In this document: one piece after another, positions 12,036-34,086 of the stretch
Layout of the letters: the number at the start of each line of letters is the position of its first letter
Numbering within the stretch: the stretch's first letter is position 1
Assembly (NCBI RefSeq): GCF_005239225.2
Contig: NC_133292.1
Location: 10,992,965-11,056,964, forward strand
Source of the DNA: Populus alba
Lineage: Eukaryota; Streptophyta; Magnoliopsida; Malpighiales; Salicaceae
DNA length: 64,000 nucleotides
Direction: 5' to 3'
The notes under the pieces: model-generated
Told to the model about the DNA's origin: nothing
What the model saw: the letters and a program-made list of their open reading frames with translations, nothing else
Database searches by the model: none
Program-made: the position numbers and the translations under genes

Positions 12036-12405
12036 CTACATAGCTAAAAGATAGTTTTTTAAGCGCGCATCCACTTCAATTCCTAAATAATACGTATTTT
12101 CATAAAATAAAAAAAAAACAAAATAGTTAAGGAAGGTAATAAAATGTTTAATTCTTCAATAATGGATGATCATAAGCATATTGTCGGCAGAAATCAACAC
12201 AATTGTCTACATCTCCATGTGTTGTCTTTCGAGTAAAATAATGATTGAAAGGTCCACGATAATATTAGTATCTGGCTAAATAATGAAAATCTATTTTTTA
12301 TTTGCAATTAATAAATAAATTGAAAACTATATGAAAGATTTCTGACCCTAATCGTCGTCACTGCTGACTTGTTCAAAAGTTCAAGTTGCTTCTCAAATTC
12401 TAAGC

Positions 12406-13365
12406 CCATGTTTATTTTTTGAAAAGTAATTTTTAGAAAATTATTTTTTAAATTTTTTTATATTTATTTATTATTAGAAAAGTTGGTCAACAGAAAACAC
12501 TTTCTAGATAACGAAAAACACTTTCCAGTCAATTTCAGTCAAAGAAATATTTGGTTTGGTTTTCAGGAAAGTGTTTTCCTTTTAGCTGTGTTTATTTTCC
12601 GTAAATTAGTTTCTGAAAAATCACTTTCTAAACTTTCTTGTGTTTGTTTGCCATTAGATATTTTCCAGTAAAAGGAAAATTTGACTTGGTTTTCAGGAAA
12701 GTGTTTTCCTGAAAAATTTAAAGGGAAAACACTTTCCGGAAGTTGTGAAATATTTAGAAATGTCATTATTTACTGACTATATCAAATTTGATCCTCAAAC
12801 TTTTGATTGCTATATATATTTTGTTTTGAATATTTATTTTTCAATTTCATCTCTTAAAATTTTATTTTTATATTAACTTTGGTTCTTATTTTTATAATTG
12901 CTATTTACTTTTTCCTTATCATTTTTTTATTGAAATTTTTTATCTATCAAATTTGGTCCTCATTCTTTTTATTATTACTTATTTTATTTGAAATAATTTA
13001 TGAAATGTTGATTATTATTATTTTAATTTCTTTATTTTTTATTTTTTTAAAAATTTTTTAGATTTGATCTCTATTATTTTGATTATTATTTATTTTATTT
13101 GAGATAATTTATGAAATTATATTTTTTTTTCAATTTTATTCTCGTTCAATTTTTAAATTTGTAAGATTTGTTCCTCATTATTTTAATAAACTTAAGAAAA
13201 ATTAAATATTAATAAGTTATTTTCTAGCTCATTTTCCATGACATAACCAAACACTAAAAAATATTTTTTAATTTATTTTTTATTATACTATTAATTATCA
13301 GAAAACATTTTTTTTAAAATTCATTTTTTAAAAAAAATTAATTTTCAGCAAACAAACGACATAAA
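12406..13365 (-). mobile_element. Non-autonomous repeat element, copy A
   Basis: About 0.95 kb that is largely the reverse complement of 16270-17095. It is built of many GGAAAGTGTTTTCC-type palindromic words, with a stretch matching CAGGAAAACACTTTCCTGAA in both copies. The inner end (about 13345-13360) reads GCAAACAAACGAC, the complement of the GTTTGTTTGC end of the other copy. The outer end has a related GTTTATTTTTTGAAAAG. The short open frames in it are the same sequence seen in the partner on the other strand, so they are element sequence and not genes. No transposase is present, which suggests a MITE-like or other non-autonomous DNA element. Confidence 0.7.
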
Positions 13366-16269
13366 TCTTCTTCTCTGTATAATTCCCTGCCTGCCTTCCA
13401 CTCCGTCATCGCTGAACAACACCCATAGGAACAAAAATTTCCGGGTGGCACTTGAAGTCATGGCTCTTACCTGAATAATGGAAGCAATTTTAAATTGTGT
13501 TTACCTTAGCTTTAAAAGAGCTCACGACTCAAGAAAACAATAACCTAAAATTGTTAGGGGAGTGATACTATATAAAGCAAAATTTATTGTTTGCATAATT
13601 AAGATATAAGTTTTTTTTATATAAATAATACTCAATTTGTAGCCAAGAAAATCTCATTTCGAATTCTAGAGTTGTTTGAGCTATCTACATACGATTATAT
13701 ATGTACTGAATGTATTCTCTTGTATGTTTTTTTAAAGATTTTTTCGAGCCTTAGATATTCACATTTTCTTCCATGTACCCTTTTGTTACATTTTAGACAA
13801 AAATCCCTATAAATTAATAAAATAAGTTTTTATGGTATATTGGTTTTTCAAACTTTTATTAGTCTCCCATTTTTATTTTATTTTTTTACGTTTTTCACAC
13901 GTTATTTCATTTTTTTCTGGATCTTTCGAGTTTTTGCGTTTCTAGTTTTTTCAAGTTCTTTGATCTTTAATTTTCTGATTTTTTCAAATTTAATTAATTC
14001 TTTAAAAAAAAATTCATTTTTTGTATCTTGAACATTATTTTTTTAGTGGTATGAGGGGGGGTTTTCACCAAAAAATAAGAAAAAAACATATGAGAAAAAT
14101 ATGAACATATAAGTTATATGAGAGTGATTTTTATTAAAAAAAATGTACATGAAAATTTACACACAATATACAAGGATAGATAAATATATTATCTCTGAAA
14201 TCTACATGTAAAAGACACGTCTAACTTTTGACCAAAAACTTGAGTAAAATCATAAAATCTCGTTAGTGTGATTGTTTGTTTTTATTTTCATGATATCTCA
14301 TTGACATTGGAGATATAAATCTATACGTGTGTTTGTGGATGTAATTGCTGGATTATTATTATTATTTTTTTAACCACATAGGCACTCTTAATAGAATTTA
14401 AAAGTATATTTGAGAATGTGATTGTAGTTTTTATTTTAAATATTTTTTATTTATAAAAATATATCAAAATAATATATTTTTTGATTTTTTTTAAAAAAAT
14501 ATTTTTGATATCAACACATTAAAACAATTTAAAAATACAAAAAAAAATATTAATTTAAAATAAAAAAATAAAAAAATTAAATTTTTTTAAAATACTTTTA
14601 AAATATAAAAACAAACTAGTATAATAATAAAAAAGTACCTGATTAGTAGGCTTGGTTGCAAGCTTTCTAACTAGTTATCTTCCCAACAAAATTTCATTTG
14701 AAAATGGCTTTTCTTGACGCCATTATCATAAAGATGAGTTAGATGTTAGCCTCTGACATCTTTTCTCAAATCATTATCCAAGATAAAAGTAGAAACTGGT
14801 GTTTGCAACAAGCTCACTAACCTCTTGAACTGGACAGGAGTACAGGACAACCTCAGAACTTGATTTTCTTTGCATACACAGCCATTGGTAGCATGTGGTA
14901 ATAAGAGAGGTATATAGACACACTATTACATTATTTCGCCCTCCGCCGCGGTAAGATTATTTTTTTTTTTTTTTTAAGTATTAAAAATGTAGAAATTTTA
15001 TGAAATCTTATTAAGTGATTTGAACTTCAAACCTAATAATCTAATTCCTTGTTTAACTTAAATTTCAAATTAAACAACATGAAAAATATTTAAAATGAAT
15101 TTTTTAATTTAATAAGTTCAAAAAAAAACTTGAATGATTGATAAAAATATGATATGATTTTTAATAAAACTTTCAGATAATAATTTTTTTAATACCTAGA
15201 CAATGCTATATTGGATTGATCTTGGTTACCCTACGATCTGAGTCGTGAACTTCAATGAGTTTAACAACTTTGTTATTTTTTAAAAAAATATTTTTATTTA
15301 ATTTTATAATAAAATTAGATGATTGCAAAATTGACCACCATCCTTAAAAATAAATATTTATTTGAAATTGTGATAATCCTACAAAAAATAAAAAAAAAAT
15401 AAACCATGAATTATATTTTTCAACTAATCTAGTATCAAAAAAGAATGAAACAAAAAACATTTAGAAAATTTAAATGACCAAAAACTAAAACAAATATACC
15501 AAGTTTAATTGAGTAAATTAGCTAAATTCATGAATTGAGTAACCTAAATCAATAATGGTTTCTAAAAATAATATATATTTTTTTTTATCTTTTATTAGAT
15601 TATCCTATCCATATAGCCCTACTCGCAAGTTTTAATAATTTCATTAGTTTTGTTGGTGCTTTGTTTTTTAAGAGTTTTTTTAATTATTTTACATCTAAAT
15701 TTTTAACGATTAATAGTCATTTTTTTTTTTTATGATATCAAGTCAAGAATTTTTCATCATTCCTTAAAACTATACGGGCAGCGCTAGAACATCTCTTATA
15801 TATTGCAAAAAAAATCAGTCTGTCCACTGCGAATCGAGTGCTATCTTGTTAATATCTTAAGACATGTTTTTGCAGGGATTGAGAATAAAACGTGCCATTT
15901 CTCTGACATTGTATTTCACACTCCATCTATTCAAATTGTCTGAAAGATACCGATTCAACGTCTTGACAGTCAAGTCTTCTAATTGTCTTTAATTTTATAA
16001 CCATACATAGTAAATACACAAGATAAGATCGTAAATTTAGATATCAGAAACCATTAAACCAGATATAACTATGAATTTAAAAAATAAATAAATCAATGAC
16101 TCACATCATAACAACAATTATTATCGGTAGTAATCAAACTTGATCATATAAATGGACCCAACATCTCGCCAATAAAAAATCTGACCATGTAAATTTATCC
16201 GGGAACTTGCTAATTTAAAATATCAAGTGGCCGAATTTTTTCTTGAGCTCATTTAACGGCTGACTTAAT
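13366..16269. other. AT-rich gene-free interval between the two inverted elements
   Basis: About 2.9 kb of low-complexity DNA with many A and T runs. It includes a reverse copy of the dispersed AT repeat (about 14420-14620). I see no transposase, reverse transcriptase or other coding sequence; open frames are short and biased. Confidence 0.6.
14420..14620 (-). repeat. AT-rich dispersed repeat, copy 4 (reverse)
   Basis: Reverse-orientation member, containing ATTTTTGATATCAACACATT, which is the complement of a motif in copy 1 (TTGATATCAAAAATATTTTT region). Confidence 0.5.
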
Positions 16270-17095
16270 TAAGGCTCCGTTTGTTTGCAGGAAAGTGAAT
16301 TCCTTTTAAAAAGTGAATTTTGGGGAAAGTGAATTCCGAGAAAGTATTTTTCGATGTTTGGTAGTGTTATGGAAAATAAACTGGAAAACACTTTCCAGTG
16401 TTTGGTTATTTCATGGAAAATGAGCTGGAAAATAACTTATTAATATTTTATTTTTTTTAAGTTTATTAAAATAATGAGAAATAAATCTTACAAATTAAAA
16501 AGTTGAATGAGAATGAAATTGAAAAAAAAATATAATTTCATAAATTATCTCAAATAAAACAAATAATAATCAAAATAATAGGGATCAAATCTAAAAAATT
16601 AAAGAAAAATGAAAAATAAAGAAATTAAAATAATAATGATCAACATTTCATAAATTATTTCAAATAAAATAAGTAACAATCAAAAGAATGAGGATCAAAT
16701 TTGATAAATAAAAAATTTCAATAAAAAAATGATAAGAAAAAAGCAAATTCAATCAAAATTTTGGGATCAAATTTGATATAATCAACAAATAATGACATTT
16801 CTAATTTTTTCACAACTTCCGGAAAGTGTTTTCCCTTCAAATTTTTCAGGAAAACACTTTCCTGAAAACCAAGCCAAATTTTTCTTTTACTGGAAAGTGT
16901 TTTCCATTTACGAACTTTCTACTGGCAAACAAAACACAAGAAAGTTTGGAAAGTGCTTTCCCGGAAATCACTTTCCGGAAAACAAACACAGCTAAAAGGA
17001 AAACACTTTCCTGAAAACCAAGTTAATTTTTTTGACTAAAATTGACTGGAAAGACTTTTTTTGAAAATGGTTTCCGGGGAAATACTTTGAAAGAT
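16270..17095 (+). mobile_element. Non-autonomous repeat element, copy B
   Basis: Begins GGCTCCGTTTGTTTGCAGG and continues with repeated GGAAAGTGAATTCC and GGAAAACACTTTCC words. It pairs in inverted orientation with copy A at 12406-13365. The AT-rich middle (about 16440-16790) also matches copy A in reverse. It ends near 17095, about 360 bases before the transportin ATG, so it forms part of that gene's upstream region. No coding capacity of its own. Confidence 0.7.
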
Positions 17096-17327
17096 TTTTT
17101 TAAGATGTTTTTTTTTTTAAATAACGTCATTTTATTTTTTTAAAAATAAAATAATATTATTTTAGAAATGACCCATCAATCAAGAACTCGCTGAGAACTA
17201 CGCCATCCACCGGTGCTGAGGGTTCACACACAAGTCTCCTCTGTACCCTACCGCACAAAACCCCCCCGCCACCCCCAGCCCCAGCACGCAGAAATACGCA
17301 AAACACAACACTGTCCGTCTTTCTTGC

Positions 17328-17333
17328 ATATAT
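17328..17333 (+). promoter_or_regulatory. Candidate TATA box of the transportin gene
   Basis: TATATA lies about 126 bases before the ATG, just downstream of a C-rich stretch at 17260-17285. The distance fits a short 5' leader. Confidence 0.45.
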
Positions 17334-17458
17334 AGAAGTAGACTGTACTAGCTGGTAGCAGAGAAAATATTCCTCTGAAAGAATCTACACAATAAGAAAG
17401 AAAGAGTCTCCTCTGCTCCTTCACCTTCTTCTCAAATTCTTCTACAAGAATTAGATTA

Positions 17459-27021
<9,563 letters not shown>

Positions 27022-28267
27022 ACCTATTGTGATCTTTTTTTTGCCGGAACTCATCTTCAGCTTGTGGTTCTTTTGAGCTAACGCCTGCATTATTCGTGAT
27101 CATCATTTTGTGCATTTTCCTATGAGTTGAGTTGTGAGGTACTATTTAAGGCATGGACCAGGATGTCGTCGCGATTTTTTTTCGGACAAAGCATCAGTGT
27201 TGCCGTATTTTGTAGAAGCTTGAAGCTGATCCTCTTCAAAACCCAGACAGTTTTTGGTTTTAGAAAAACTATCGTTTGGGGTTATGGGAATGATGTAAAG
27301 TGGTGCGGTTTTCCAAGCTTTTAGATAGATGGTGGTTTCAGATGGGTTAATAGCGAGGACTTCAAGCTTCAAATATTTCTCTTCCTTTATCGGTCAAGAT
27401 TATTTCTGTATTTTTTCGGTTTCAGTGGGATAGGTTTCTGTGTGATTTCCACACGTTTTTTCTGGTACAAGGGGTTTTGTCATCGTTCCCCAACTGCTAG
27501 AAGTTTTCGGCTTCACATAATCTTCCCCAAAGTTCGCTACAAAAATAGGGGGATGGATTCATTGAGAGATTTGAGATTTGACTTGTGGGGGCAGTGATGT
27601 ACCATGTAAAATTCTTTCTTTTGGATTTTGAGTGTAACAATACCCAATTTGCTGTTAAATCAGAAATTGTTAATTACCTTGATCATATAATAAAGCTTTC
27701 TTCTTTCTGGTTTGAGAACTTGTTATTTCTGACATCAGCTTATGGTTTGCTGGGTAGTGAACTTGCCTCGTAGTATTCTCTATTGCTCACTTGCAATCCT
27801 GTTTGGTCAGACTAGAATTCATATCTCTGTTTGAGTTCAGTCCTCTAAAAAGGTGGGTTTTCCTTAGAAGCGAAGCTAACACGGCACAGAACAGAGTCAA
27901 CTGAAGCCAGGGCAACAATCGGCAGCGATTGGAGATCAAGGTACACCATTATATGTAGTCAACTAATCCTTTAAAGCCAGATCAAGGTACACCATTTGAT
28001 ACTAGCAAATCCCTACCGTGGCTTTTGTAATTGTGATGACTTAATTATAATTATATGATCATCTCTACCTTTCATATAACTACTTCACCACCACGTCAAC
28101 ATGGATTTAGGTTATTTGGTATTCCTATATGGTTGGCGAACGACCTAGGAAATGTGACCTGTTAGCTCATATTGGAGATCAAGAAGTCTTTGTTTTATAA
28201 CTTTGTATAACAGTGTCAAATAATTTTTGAATACCAATTGCCAGCAAAGAGTCAGATTCTTTGCTCA
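27022..28267. other. Convergent spacer between transportin and PP2A B' genes
   Basis: It holds the 3' UTRs of two convergent genes. No further gene is visible; open frames reach only about 75 codons and look random. Two near-identical short words (GATCAAGGTACACCATT at about 27937 and 27981) form a small direct repeat. Confidence 0.5.
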
Positions 28268-30193
28268 TTAATGGGAGACATACATACATTTTTGTGGCTG
28301 GAAGAACTGATGATTTTTGGCTGCTGCCAATTCTAACCTTTCCCAATTTTCTTTCCTCTTGATATCTTCTTGGCCAGCTAAGTACTCTTTGTGGGCTATT
28401 TCTTCCAGGCACTTGTCATATAAATTTGGATCCATTTCTTCTATCATTGTCTTCACAGTTTCTGTCAGTTGTTTTACACTCTTGCTCCAGTGCCACTTCA
28501 GGTTCTTCTCTACGCTTTCTACTACCACAGGAAACACCTCTTCCATCATTGATGATGCCATCTTCACAAAATGTTCATTGTTCCACACGTATAGTGCACG
28601 TTCTGCAACCTGAATTTCAAGTTATTTCGGCCTTAGGGTATTATGATCATTAATAATTAAACCTTAATGACATCCATAAAGGGAAAAAAGAGGGACAGAA
28701 AATGAAAGAAACCTATAGAAGAAAGCTTCTTGCAGATGTATAGCAGATGCAAAAAAACCTCAAGACCCTGAATTGTGGTCACAACATCCGCTTGTAAACA
28801 ACGCAATTAATCTTAACTAACTAACAGGTTATCTCTTAACATCATCAAACAAAATGCATGGGAGGTTTTGCGAGGCCTGATTGTATATCTTGTAGCCACT
28901 TTCAGGACCTTTTCCCTGGGAGGAAAAGGAGCCTTCAGGAACCAGTAGAGCATGATTTACTGTTTCATGAACCCAAAGCACAAAAAGAATTAAAAAGGTA
29001 CGTACTGAATCATTTTCCTTTCTCTCACGAATTGTGATGGGAGAATGTGAGAAAGGGAAGGTTGAAATCCCAAATCCAAGTGGCCGAGAAACTATCAAGG
29101 AATTCTTATGAGGATGTATCATGGATCATAATTAGCTTACCTGTGAGTTCAAACTGTTCAAGCATCTCGAAATTTGGGTACATATAAGCAAAGCTAACTT
29201 TCTATAGTGATCAGGATCTATATTCTCCACCAGTTCCTCCAATTCATCAATGAGCAGAACTTCTTTCTGACAATTTGTGGCAGGCCAATACTTTAAGATC
29301 CCTCTAACAACAGTCCCACCAAGCATTGGTTCCTTCTGCACAAATTGATTTACACAATAAGCCAGCTGTCTATGGTAAACTGGCATCCCCTTGGCCTTGT
29401 GCAAAGGAATAAGCACTCTCATCAAGAACAGCTTGTGCTCTTCTTTCAGTGGGACAGCAAAACCATTGATGATGCTTCCCCATATCTCAAGTAGCTCACC
29501 AATCCCAGAATGCTTCTCTGACTCGAAAACATAGTGCAAGAAAACATCATTCATAGATTTCCTCATGATTGCCCTGTAGAAGGTGAACTTGGAATATATC
29601 CGGTGGTAAACATTCTTCAGACGATCGCGTTCTCTTGGGTCTTCGGACTGAAAGAGGGACAGAAGGTTGACAAGGAAACGTTCATCGACATAACCACGGA
29701 GAACTTTGGGATCAATACTGAGGACTAGTCGAAGCAGAATGTCGTAAACTACTTGCAGGTGTGGCCAAGCAGGCGAGAGAGTGGAAACGAGGTCTTCATC
29801 CTCAGGTAATTCACAGACGACGGTTCGTTTGGCAGATGGCGGGAGAGGCCTGAAAAGGTTTGCCGATAGCATAGACACAAGAGGGCGTATAATTTCTTCA
29901 GGCAGGGGCTTTTTGGGTTTCTTCATGAAAGAAAGAAGCTGGAAGAGCTTTAATCGCTTGACATCTTGCTCTAAGGGAGACTCCAAAGGATCAGTGAAAG
30001 TGAAGATGGAGCAACAGTGAGATATAATAGACACGATTTCTCCATATTCAGATTCAATGATAGACTGCTTGCTACTTTTGGGACTGTAAATCTTAGTGCC
30101 ACTGCTATTGTTGGCCTCCAAATCAAAGAGGTGTTGAAGGGTGGCAGATTTTTTTATTGCAGAAGCTTTCGGTGAGTTTCTGAGAACACCCAT
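28268..30193 (-). CDS. PP2A regulatory subunit B' (B56 family)
   Basis: Two exons, 30193-29141 and 28609-28268, give 464 residues. The frame is open further upstream to a GTG at 30235, but the first ATG is at 30193 (MGVLRNSPK), so that is used. The B56 HEAT-like core is complete: DPRERDRLKNVYHRIY, RKSMNDVFLHYVFE, EIWGSIINGFAVPLKEEHKL, NCQKEVLLIDELEELVE and VAERALYVWNNEH, which spans the splice junction. B' subunits place the PP2A A/C phosphatase dimer on substrates. A single intron near the 3' end is typical of plant B' genes. The N-terminal tail is short and the C-terminal tail after the core is brief (ends MYVSH). Some core positions differ from the usual plant form (for example HKAKGMPVYHRQLAYCVNQF), suggesting a more divergent member; the exact subtype is not assigned. 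Confidence 0.94.
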
Positions 30194-30367
30194 TTTCTCC
30201 CTCTTATTCTCTTCTTTGCTTAATATTTCTATCACAGGTGAGGAACTAGAAGAGCCTGGTTATAATTTTTTTTTCAAACGCTGAAAGAAAGAGAGAATGT
30301 TTTCGTGTTGCTTTCGATCTATATTGCCTTTTAGGTCATGCAAGAAATGCCAAAAAAGACAGCGATG

Positions 30368-30374
30368 TTTTATA
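30368..30374 (-). promoter_or_regulatory. Candidate TATA box of the PP2A B' gene
   Basis: TATAAAA on the minus strand about 175 bases upstream of the ATG; a second AT-rich TATATA lies a little further out near 30409. Confidence 0.45.
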
Positions 30375-30549
30375 GACAAGAAGTTGTAACATCCGAAGAA
30401 AGGAGTATATAAAATTTCCCAACCCACAAGTAACAAATGCGACAAGACATTACCTGCATTAAGGAGTCTTTCGTCGTTGTAGCTACTCATTTGGATGATT
30501 GCCATGTGGTGGGTTTCTTTAGTTACTGACAGCTTGTTGCAGCTCACAT

Positions 30550-31555
30550 GGAGGCACGAGCAAGTGTGAGTCTTTTATTTAATGCAATCCATCGTCACAA
30601 AGATGTGCCCCGCGCAAGTTAAAGGCATGGGTAGGTTATAGCCCACTTCAACATTTTATCAATATTTTTTTAACTATATAAAAAATTTATAATTTATAAT
30701 TGAATTGTTAAAAAATTCTAAATATTTACATGGAGCCTTCTAATATAATGTTTTATCTTGAGTTAAAATTTTAGAATTTTTTAAAAAAATAAAAAATTTA
30801 ATAAAAAATTATAATTTGACCAGTTTTACATTATTGGGTGTAATTTTCAATCCGACCATTAGATTAAGTTGGATTTTTACGAAGAATATTAAAATATATT
30901 AAATAAAATTTGGTTCAAATTTTAGGATGAACGGAACTTGATAGCGCTAATAAAAAAAAAAGACCGTCAAATAAAAGCAAAACAACTCATTAAGGATAAA
31001 ATAGTTATTTGCTATTAAAAAATAAAATAAATCAACTCTTCCTTTTTTTTTATATATTGCCGATTGGACAGAAGTATAATAGGAAAAGAAAGAAAATAAA
31101 AGGTGAGAAAGAGAAAAAGAAAAATAAGGGGAAAAACATAAAAAAAATCCAAAAAAAAAGAGAGAAAATAACTTTGTAAACTTTAAAGTTCAATTTATAA
31201 AATACTAATATAAGAAAGAATCAAGTGAAAGAATGAGGAATTGAGAGAGAGAAAAAAATTAATTTATTTATTTTTCAGTTTACATGAGATTATTATTTTA
31301 TCCCAGTTGAGGAGTTGTTACAATATCGATTCAGATTCAATTATAAATAAATTATATTCTACAAAACATCGAAAGATGTAACTTTAAGAATAAGTTTATT
31401 TTTACTTTTACTTTAATTTTATGTATTTTTAATTTTTTTTTTTTATACTTTAGATAATATATTTAAATTAAAACTTTATTATTAATTTTAGAAATTTTTA
31501 TATATTAATTAATAAATAATTTTAAAAAATATATTTATATATTTATTTAATAGCT
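30550..31555. other. AT-rich intergenic DNA
   Basis: No gene seen. It is mostly A/T runs with a purine-rich patch (about 31080-31170). Confidence 0.6.
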
Positions 31556-31790
31556 CAGGACAGATACGTCGCTCCGCATTTTCCCGTCCGTCTCTGCATT
31601 TTGCACCCTGGGGCCAAGGTCCTTCATGTTGTTGCTGATTATTGCTGCCGGAGTCTTCAGTCCGGTTCTCCAGGTATCCTTTACGCGCAAGGCCAAATCG
31701 GAAAGGGAGTTTCCGATCAACTTCTCCGACACGGCCTCGTCAGTACCTCTCCTTTACTTGTTGTAAAATATAATATTTCTTATTGCGCGC
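31556..31790 (+). other. GC-richer island with a hydrophobic short open frame
   Basis: Base composition changes sharply from AT-rich to mixed at about 31556. One + frame is open for about 65 codons after a TAG, with an internal ATG at about 31627 followed by a hydrophobic run (MLLLIIAAGVFSPVLQ) and then a basic/acidic stretch. A GT donor-like site (CAGTACCT) ends the island. It could be the first exon of an unrecognised secreted or membrane protein, or imported sequence. No following exon was found. Confidence 0.25.
31628..31653 (+). repeat. Inverted repeat, left arm
   Basis: TGTTGTTGCTGATTATTGCT followed by GCCGG matches the reverse complement of 32321-32345 exactly over about 25 bases, with weaker similarity beyond. 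The arms are about 0.7 kb apart. Confidence 0.8.
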
Positions 31791-32320
31791 GCGAAAATAT
31801 TCTATCCCACGCGCCTTTTACACATACCATCTTTCTTCATTACTTCTCCTTTAAATATGTTTTTCATATTTGAAACTCTCGTGATTGAACTCATGTATCT
31901 CTGTACTAGTAGGAAAAAAGATCGTTTCTCTCAGTTCAAAACGACGCGTCTCGTTTGCTTCTTCCTTTTCTATCTTTTCTGGCTAGTTTCTAGGAGTGCA
32001 TGCTCCGATGCGGGTGGCTAGCCTGCTGCTCATGGCTGTTCTATGCGAGAAAGCGGAAGGTTTTCTCGTTTCTCATCTCCTTTCATGTTTGTGCTTTCAG
32101 ATTTTCCTTTATATATCCTATTTCTCCCCCTTCTCCTTCCCCTTGCTCCCACCCTACCATTAGATCATCTTGGGTTTCTGTTATTTGAACTGTTTTCTCT
32201 ACTAAGCTTTCGGAGCTCCTTTACTTGTCCATCCTTTCACGATCCTTCTCTCGCAGGTCCGTACTTCTTTCTTCCTCTTCCCCTCGTTAAATGAAGGATC
32301 CTTCTCGGAGTTCAGGCGCC

Positions 32321-32345
32321 GGCAGCAATAATCAGCAACAACACT
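32321..32345 (-). repeat. Inverted repeat, right arm
   Basis: CCGGCAGCAATAATCAGCAA continues to ACA; it is the partner of 31628-31653. A run of about 22 T follows. Confidence 0.8.
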
Positions 32346-32349
32346 TGAT

Positions 32350-34085
32350 GTTTTTTTTTTTTTTTTTTTTATATAATAATCTTCTTGTTTTGGCTTTTAC
32401 GTAAGTGCACAGAGGTCAGTGATGATAAAACTGAAGGAATTTTTCTCAACCACTTTACAGGGTGAAATAATGAGCCAAGGTTTGGACCTTCATTAAGCCT
32501 TTTCTGAAAATCTATTTGAAAAGCAATCACTTTTCAAACACCTTTTAAACTGAACATTCAATTTCTGGAGCCTAGCCAAATGGTATAAAGGAACACGACC
32601 ATTTTCATATATACCTAACTCAAGAAATAAAATCAAATTTATAGATTAAAAACGTTTTCTTTTTAAACTGCATTCTTCTAGTAAGGTTTATATATATATA
32701 TATAATATAAAGAAATTTCCTTCCCACTAATATATGTAACAAACGATTTTTCTCAGCAATTTTTTAATAAGACTTTTATTGTTTTTTCTTTATTTTTAGA
32801 TTTTCTAATTTGTTTAGATTAGTTTTTAGGTTTATACAAAGAGTTATAAAATCTTTTAAAGAGACAAACTATTTGAACATAAATATTTAATAATAAAATA
32901 ATAAATTAAATTTTACGTGACCATGCTATCCAACTTCAATCCCTCTAACTTATGTTTAAAGGCACATGACAGATATCATTAACCTTTACTTGGATCTTTT
33001 TCTATTTTATTTATTATGGGCCTATTGGGCCTGGTTACAAAATGGGTTTGACAAATATCTATGAGTGAAATGGAGCTACAAGACGAGGCTATTGGTTACA
33101 TGGCCCATTAACCTTGATTACAGAATGATGCCAGCACTCCTTCCTTGATTTTTAAAGAAGTTATCATTCAATACTTTTATAGTTTATATTCTCTTTCGTA
33201 CAAAATTGAGTTTTATAAGAAATTATTAGGGTGGAGTCCACTTTTATATACAAGAAAGTCTTAATTCTGAATCACAATTTAAAAATTATGACAATTCGAA
33301 TTCTTAATAAGAAAATCACTCTAACTCACTTGTTATATGACTTAAAATTACTTATTTTATAAGTTTTTTTCAAATATTATTTTGTTTACTATTCATAATT
33401 ATATTTATCATATGAAAATTTATCTTGGATTCGGTCAATAGTAATATATTTTTATTAAAATAACAATGAATTTGAATTGAATAATTAAAAAATTAATCGA
33501 GTTTTACCAAGTTAAAATTTTATTAGATTTAATTAAAAACTAAATTCAAATTAGATTTCTACTCTCGTGTTTTTAAAACTACAATCAAAATCCTGTCAAA
33601 TAAAAATAACTAACCCTAAAAGAATTCTAGATCGTTTCAAAAACTCAAATCTGTGTGGGATTTTAACGTTGATGTTTTTTCTCAATTTGGACACTAAGTT
33701 TGATTCAGGTTCCATAAAAGGAAAGTGGCAGTGGATTTTTTGGTCATGAATTTATGATGCTTCCTCGCTTTGTGCAACAAAGTTTGACCGCCCAGACCAC
33801 GATTAAACTGCCAGCTTTGTATCCCTGTAATTCCCAACTGCGTCAAGAAGAAGACCGATCGCCATAAATACATAAAATCGGGTTAAAAAATTAACAAATA
33901 CAATACATCAATTAGTTCTTAAAACCCCAGAAAAATAGATAAGGAAAGAGTATGACACTCAAATCAAAGAGGGGCAGCATAGAAGAGAGAAACTTGGAGC
34001 GTAACATGTGAGAAATCTCACAGCACAGGACTACACAATTGTGCCACGAGGCACAAAGAGGAAGAAACTTGAATTTTTTTTGAGT
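32350..34085. other. AT-rich intergenic DNA before the SUVR gene
   Basis: No gene seen. Runs of T and A dominate, with a short TA microsatellite near 32690-32705. The part after about 33780 is the likely promoter and leader of the downstream methyltransferase gene. Confidence 0.5.
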
Positions 34086-34086
34086 G

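Larger units (their letters stand above)
10464..12405. other. Gene-free AT-rich region
   Basis: It begins with the DnaJ gene promoter. A 17-base G homopolymer lies at 10769-10785. Two diverged copies of the AT-rich dispersed repeat are present (about 11160-11300 and 11895-12035, the second in reverse orientation). The remaining open frames are short and of low complexity. No gene seen. Confidence 0.6.

Noticed and set aside
12563..12766. Minus-strand open frame resembling the + frames at 16792-17014
   Set aside because: The likeness exists because the two places are inverted copies of one repeat; the translations are by-products of GGAAAGTGTTTTCC words, not a protein family.
10464..17100. 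Possible autonomous transposon in the gene-free region
   Set aside because: No transposase, reverse transcriptase, integrase or long terminal repeats could be read in any frame.
30194..30235. Upstream extension of the PP2A B' frame by 14 codons
   Set aside because: The extension starts at GTG; the first ATG is at 30193 and is followed by a plausible N-terminus.
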